A DNA stretch of 64,000 nt from Streptomyces sp. TRM68416 (GTDB taxonomy: Bacteria > Actinomycetota > Actinomycetes > Streptomycetales > Streptomycetaceae): NCBI RefSeq assembly GCF_014596915.1, contig NZ_JACVWU010000031.1, forward strand, positions 36,111 to 100,110, given 5' to 3'. The position numbers and the translations under genes are program-made. Positions 60,153 through 64,000 of the stretch are shown in pieces (position 1 is the first letter of the stretch; each line of letters begins with the position of its first letter). Below the pieces are notes generated by a model. That model ran no database searches. It was not told where the DNA came from and was given only the letters and a program-made list of their open reading frames with translations.

Positions 60153-60232
60153 TGTGCTCGCGCGCGGGTGCGCGGCGGGGCGCGCTGGATCACTCTGGGT
60201 CTCCCACGACCACCTGTGAGTGAGGAGCATCC

Positions 60233-61093
60233 ATGCGTCGTCCCTTCGTCCGGCTGCTGGCGGGACCGCTGGTCCTGGCGGCAGCCGTGGCCGCCATACC
60301 GCGCGCGTCCGCCGCCCCCGTCGCCCCCGACAGTGTCGTCGTGGGCGGCTTCCCGGTGGACGTGTCGGACAGTCCCTGGACCGTCGCGCTGTCCAGCCGT
60401 GACCGGTTCGGAGGTATGCGCGCGGGCCAGTTCTGCGGCGGTGCGGCCGTCGGCCCGCACACCGTGCTCACCGCGGCCCACTGTCTGCGCGAGGACGTCC
60501 TGGGCTCCCCGCCGGACCAGGTCGGCGACCTGAAGGTCATCGCGGGCCGCACGGATCTGCGCTCGGACGAGGGCAAGGAGATCGCCGTACGCGAGACGTG
60601 GGTGAACCCGGAGTACGACGACGTCACCAACGCCGGGGACTTCGCCGTACTCAAGCTGGCCGAGCCCCTCCCGGAGGGGTCGGTCATCGCGATGGCGCCC
60701 GCCGGTGACCCGGCCTACGGGGCGGGAGCACCCGCCATGGTCTACGGATGGGGAGACGTCACCGGGCGAGGTGACTACGCGCGGAGTCTGCGGGCGGCAC
60801 GCCTGCACGTGCTGTCCGACCGGCAGTGCGAGAGGGCCTACCCGAACACCGGCGGGGACGCGTACCTCGCCGAGAGCATGCTGTGCGCCGGAGAGGTGAC
60901 CGGCGGCCGGGACGCCTGTCAGGGTGACAGCGGAGGGCCGCTGGTCGCCGAGGGCCGGCTGGTCGGGCTCGTGTCCTGGGGGCGCGGCTGCGCACTCCCA
61001 GGAAGCCCCGGGGTCTATGCGCGCGTCTCCCACATCCTCGCGGCCCTGCGCTGGGACGTCCGGGGCGCGGGAGGGCCGCTGACAGCCTTCTGA
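60233..61093 (+). CDS. Secreted trypsin-like serine protease
   Basis: A 286-residue protease. Signal peptide residues 1-27 (VRLLAGPLVLAAAVAAIPRASA) end with an AxA-like site. The short pro-part ends before VVVGGFPVDVSDSPWTVALS, the activation-type N-terminus. The triad is His in VLTAAHCL, Asp in AGDFAVLKL and Ser in DACQGDSGGPLV. Two cysteine pairs typical of the S1A family are visible. The ATG at 60233 follows GAGGAGC. It is flanked by strong terminators and is transcribed alone. Confidence 0.92.
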   Translation: MRRPFVRLLAGPLVLAAAVAAIPRASAAPVAPDSVVVGGFPVDVSDSPWTVALSSRDRFGGMRAGQFCGGAAVGPHTVLTAAHCLREDVLGSPPDQVGDLKVIAGRTDLRSDEGKEIAVRETWVNPEYDDVTNAGDFAVLKLAEPLPEGSVIAMAPAGDPAYGAGAPAMVYGWGDVTGRGDYARSLRAARLHVLSDRQCERAYPNTGGDAYLAESMLCAGEVTGGRDACQGDSGGPLVAEGRLVGLVSWGRGCALPGSPGVYARVSHILAALRWDVRGAGGPLTAF

Positions 61094-61119
61094 GGCGGCC
61101 CGAGCGGCTCGGCCACAAC

Positions 61120-61167
61120 GCGTACGGGCGGCTGCCCCTGAAAGGTCAGGGGCAGCCGCCCGTACGC
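61120..61167. terminator. Long bidirectional terminator between the protease and DUF7455 genes
   Basis: A perfect stem of about 21 bp starts GCGTACGGGCGGCTGCCCC and closes on AAAGGT (61141-61146). It lies between two convergent genes. Confidence 0.9.
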
Positions 61168-61207
61168 CGGCCTATGCCTGGAGCTGGCTCGTCGTGGACG
61201 CGATCGG

Positions 61208-61438
61208 TCAGCGGTCTTCTTCGGAGGCGGTCGCGGGAACGGCCGTCAGCCGCTCCGTCTCGTCCTGTATCTCAGCGGCGATCTTCTTGAGTTCCGGCTC
61301 GAACTTGCGGCCGTGGTGGGCGCAGAAGAGCAGTTCTCCGCCGCTCAGCAGGACGACGCGCACGTACGCCTGGGCGCCGCAGCGGTCGCAGCGGTCAGCG
61401 GCCGTCAGCGGGCTCGCGGGGGTCAGAACAGTAGTCAC
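61208..61438 (-). CDS. DUF7455 (zinc-ribbon-like) small protein
   Basis: A 76-residue protein: LTAADRCDRCGAQAYVRVVL, LSGGELLFCAHHGRKFEPEL. The CxxC and CAHH pairs form a probable zinc site. It is strongly conserved in Streptomyces and usually sits next to parE, but its function is unknown. The C-terminus is a short acidic tail. Confidence 0.85.
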   Translation of the reverse strand: MTTVLTPASPLTAADRCDRCGAQAYVRVVLLSGGELLFCAHHGRKFEPELKKIAAEIQDETERLTAVPATASEEDR

Positions 61439-61884
61439 GTCGCCTCTTCTCTAGCTCGACGAGCTGTCGTACCAGGGTCAACATCCAACCAGCCTCAAAA
61501 CGTTCCCGCTCGCGGCTTCTCCCAGAGAGAAATTTTTCCGGGGTGGCTGGCTGCTGCCGGGTTTGGCGGCGAATGTGCCGTATTGCGTGTCTGTGGTGCT
61601 TACGGTTTCGCGCTGTCGGTCATGGTCGGGTCCCTCCGGCCGGCTTGCCGGTTTGTTCATGAGGACGTGCCCGGAGCCTAAATGGTTCATGCCTGTAAGG
61701 GAACGTGATATGTACTTCACCCCATCGAGGGATCGAACACTCATGCGACTCTGGACTAGTCTGTGTTCCACACGAGGGTGGCGTTACACCGGCTCTACCA
61801 GGCCTCGGTACCCTCTTGGCGGCGACCGAAGCCGTGCCCTTACCCAGAAGGGCCCCACCTGAAATTCAGCGAGGAGCGAACCGC
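61439..61884. promoter_or_regulatory. Divergent upstream region of the DUF7455 and parE genes
   Basis: A 446-bp, relatively AT-rich gap. For parE, TCGAAC (61733-61738) and TAGTCT (61757-61762) with an 18-bp spacer resemble a HrdB-type promoter. GTGA-N8-TCAC at 61706-61721 is a weak inverted repeat. Reading frames here have poor codon use and are not called. Confidence 0.45.
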
Positions 61885-64000
61885 GTGACCGCCGAGACGT
61901 CCGTGCCGTCCACAGCGCTGCTGGCAGGAGCAGACCGGGACGGTTCCAACTACACCGCGCGGCACCTGCTCGTCCTCGAAGGGCTTGAGGCCGTACGCAA
62001 GCGCCCGGGCATGTACATCGGCTCGACCGACAGCCGTGGCCTGATGCACTGCCTGTGGGAGATCATCGACAACTCCGTCGACGAAGCCCTGGGCGGATAC
62101 TGCGACCACATCGAGGTGATCCTGCACGACGACGGCTCCGTCGAGGTGCGGGACAACGGCCGGGGCATCCCGGTCGACGTCGAGCCCAAGACCGGCCTCT
62201 CCGGCGTCGAGGTCGTCATGACCAAGCTGCACGCCGGCGGCAAGTTCGGCGGCGGCTCCTACGCGGCCTCCGGCGGCCTGCACGGCGTCGGTGCCTCCGT
62301 GGTGAACGCCCTGTCCGCCCGGCTCGACGTCGAGGTGGACCGCGGCGGCCACACCCACGCCGTCAGCTTCCGGCGCGGCGTCCCGGGCGCCTTCGCCGCC
62401 ATCGGGCCCGACGCCAAGTTCGACGCCACGGGCGGTCTGCGCAAGGCCAAGAAGATCCCCAAGAGCCGCACCGGCACGCGCGTGCGTTACTGGGCCGACC
62501 GCCAGATCTTCCTCAAGGACGCCAAGCTCTCGCTGGACACGCTCCACCAGCGCGCCCGCCAGACCGCGTTCCTCGTCCCCGGCCTGACCATCGTCGTCCG
62601 CGACGAGTACGGCCTCGGCGAGGGCGGCAGCAAGGGCGAGGAGTCCTTCCGCTTCGACGGCGGAATCAGCGAGTTCTGCGAGTACCTGGCCACCGACAAG
62701 GCCGTCTGCGACGTCCTCCGCTTCACCGGTCAGGGCACCTTCAAGGAGACCGTCCCGGTCCTGGACGACCACGGTCAGATGACCCCCACCGAGGTCACCC
62801 GCGAACTCGGCGTCGACGTCGCGCTGCGCTGGGGCACCGGCTACGACACGACGCTGAAGTCCTTCGTCAACATCATCGCCACGCCCAAGGGCGGCACCCA
62901 TGTCGCCGGCTTCGAGCAGGCGGTCACCAAGACGATGAACGAGGTGCTGCGCACCAAGAAGCTGCTGCGCGTCGCCGAGGACGACATCGTCAAGGACGAC
63001 GCCCTGGAGGGCCTCACCGCGGTCGTCACCGTGCGCCTGGCCGAGCCGCAGTTCGAGGGGCAGACCAAGGAGGTCCTCGGCACCTCGGCGGCCCGCCGCA
63101 TCGTGAACACCGTGATCAGCAAGGAACTCAAGGCGTTCCTGACGTCCACGAAGCGCGACGCCGCCGCCCAGGCCCGCGTGGTCATGGAGAAGGCCGTCGC
63201 CGCCGCCCGTACGCGCATCGCGGCCCGCCAGCACAAGGACGCACAGCGCCGGAAGACCGCCCTGGAGTCCTCCTCCCTGCCCGCCAAGCTCGCCGACTGC
63301 CGCAGCGACGACGTCGACCGCAGTGAGCTGTTCATCGTCGAGGGGGACTCCGCGCTCGGTACCGCCAAGCTCGCCCGGAACTCCGAGTTCCAGGCGCTGC
63401 TGCCGATCCGCGGCAAGATCCTCAACGTCCAGAAGTCGTCCGTCACGGACATGCTGAAGAACGCCGAGTGCGGCGCGATCATCCAGGTCATAGGAGCGGG
63501 GTCGGGCCGTACTTTCGACATCGACGCGGCCCGCTACGGCAAGATCATCATGATGACCGACGCCGATGTGGACGGCTCCCACATCCGCTGTCTGCTGCTG
63601 ACGCTGTTCCAGCGCTACATGCGCCCCATGGTCGAGGCCGGCCGGGTCTTCGCCGCGGTGCCGCCGCTGCACCGCATCGAGGTCGTCCAGCCCAAGAAGG
63701 GCCAGGACAAGTACGTGTACACGTACTCGGACCGCGAGCTGCGGGACACGCTCATGGAGTTCCAGAGCAAGGGCATCCGGTACAAGGACTCGATCCAGCG
63801 CTACAAGGGCCTCGGCGAGATGGACGCCGACCAGCTGGCCGAGACGACGATGGACCCGCGCCACCGCACCCTGCGCCGTATCAACCTCTCCGACCTGGAG
63901 GCCGCCGAGCAGGTCTTCGACCTGCTGATGGGCAACGACGTGGCGCCGCGCAAGGAGTTCATCTCCAGCTCGGCGGCGACGCTGGACCGCTCCCGCATCG
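61885..64000 (+). CDS. parE: DNA topoisomerase IV subunit B (partial, N-terminal part)
   Basis: The first 705 residues of a type IIA topoisomerase B subunit, cut by the window end. The GHKL ATPase domain has HLLVLEGLEAVRKRPGMYIG, WEIIDNSVDEALGG, VRDNGRGIPVD and GLHGVGASVVNALS. The TOPRIM domain has LFIVEGDSALGTAKLARNSE and MMTDADVDGSHIRCLLLTLF, and the insert reads RYKGLGEMDADQLAET. Because a gyrB gene is expected elsewhere near oriC, and by synteny beside DUF7455, this is assigned as ParE; a second GyrB-like subunit is the alternative. The GTG at 61885 follows GAGGAG. Confidence 0.9.
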   Translation, partial: MTAETSVPSTALLAGADRDGSNYTARHLLVLEGLEAVRKRPGMYIGSTDSRGLMHCLWEIIDNSVDEALGGYCDHIEVILHDDGSVEVRDNGRGIPVDVEPKTGLSGVEVVMTKLHAGGKFGGGSYAASGGLHGVGASVVNALSARLDVEVDRGGHTHAVSFRRGVPGAFAAIGPDAKFDATGGLRKAKKIPKSRTGTRVRYWADRQIFLKDAKLSLDTLHQRARQTAFLVPGLTIVVRDEYGLGEGGSKGEESFRFDGGISEFCEYLATDKAVCDVLRFTGQGTFKETVPVLDDHGQMTPTEVTRELGVDVALRWGTGYDTTLKSFVNIIATPKGGTHVAGFEQAVTKTMNEVLRTKKLLRVAEDDIVKDDALEGLTAVVTVRLAEPQFEGQTKEVLGTSAARRIVNTVISKELKAFLTSTKRDAAAQARVVMEKAVAAARTRIAARQHKDAQRRKTALESSSLPAKLADCRSDDVDRSELFIVEGDSALGTAKLARNSEFQALLPIRGKILNVQKSSVTDMLKNAECGAIIQVIGAGSGRTFDIDAARYGKIIMMTDADVDGSHIRCLLLTLFQRYMRPMVEAGRVFAAVPPLHRIEVVQPKKGQDKYVYTYSDRELRDTLMEFQSKGIRYKDSIQRYKGLGEMDADQLAETTMDPRHRTLRRINLSDLEAAEQVFDLLMGNDVAPRKEFISSSAATLDRSRI

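Noticed and set aside
61733..61748. TCGAAC-ACTC-ATGCGA upstream of parE as a LexA box
   Set aside because: The left half fits, but the right half should be GTTCGA; three mismatches make it more likely part of a promoter -35.
61478..61771. 97-residue minus-strand frame in the gap upstream of parE
   Set aside because: Codon use is unlike a Streptomyces gene, there is no ribosome site, and the position is the shared promoter region of two genes.
5279..64000. Many long frames on the strand opposite to real genes
   Set aside because: In such GC-rich DNA, antisense and shifted frames stay open; these have Arg/Pro/His-rich compositions, no motifs, and overlap genes with clear domains.

Overview
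The window is a very GC-rich chromosomal segment of a Streptomyces. The main evidence is a principal sigma factor of 511 residues with a Lys/Ala-rich N-terminal half (HrdB type), a WhiH-type sporulation regulator next to it, a class II ribonucleotide reductase with its NrdR repressor, and frequent GTG/TTG starts. The gene order (glu transporter and two-component system, miaB-miaA-dapF-rsh, hflX, dinG-lexA-nrdRJ, rnhB, recQ, whiH-hrdB, parE) matches, from memory, the S. coelicolor core region around SCO5776-SCO5822. This is core chromosome with a few accessory islands, not a mobile element. I saw no rRNA, tRNA, IS element, phage or CRISPR.

Layout. 1-3.5 kb: glutamate ABC importer (gluB partial, gluA) divergent from a two-component system of the GluR-GluK type. 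3.6-8.7 kb: an orphan TAXI binding protein, a MazG-like pyrophosphohydrolase, a K+(Na+)/H+ antiporter with its RCK_C subunit, and a NarL-type two-component system. 8.7-17 kb: miaB, a LigB-like protein, two small proteins, miaA, a membrane protein, dapF and a long RelA/SpoT homologue. 17-25.9 kb: M1 peptidase, hflX, two tandem lipoprotein serine proteases, a membrane protein, a fused ECF-sigma/lipoprotein pseudogene and another membrane protein. 26.4-31.2 kb: a three-gene NRPS-independent (IucA/IucC-type) siderophore locus. 31.5-38.7 kb: DNA damage and dNTP genes (DinG-like helicase, lexA, nrdR, nrdJ). 38.8-46 kb: TerD, a DUF4937 protein, a phosphatase, an ADP-ribosylglycohydrolase, a TetR/MFS efflux pair with two perfect operators, and rnhB. 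46-51.3 kb: two unknown proteins, recQ with a C-terminal phosphoribosyltransferase-like domain, and a DUF4192 protein. 51.5-64 kb: debranching-enzyme-like protein, Nudix/NrtR regulator, ABC ATPase-permease fusion, whiH, hrdB, a secreted trypsin, a DUF7455 protein and parE (cut by the window end).

The most unusual points are: (1) the siderophore locus, whose aminotransferase-like protein has Arg at the PLP-lysine position and a shortened core, and whose synthetase carries a long disordered extension; (2) three in-frame minisatellites (18, 21 and 30 bp units) in linker regions of three proteins; (3) a Rsh protein whose hydrolase motifs are intact but whose synthetase motifs are not; (4) a pseudogene joining the first 36 codons of an ECF sigma factor to a lipoprotein gene; (5) a candidate WhiG-type promoter plus a perfect 16-bp palindrome upstream of whiH. 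Functions are read from motifs only; no database search was possible.
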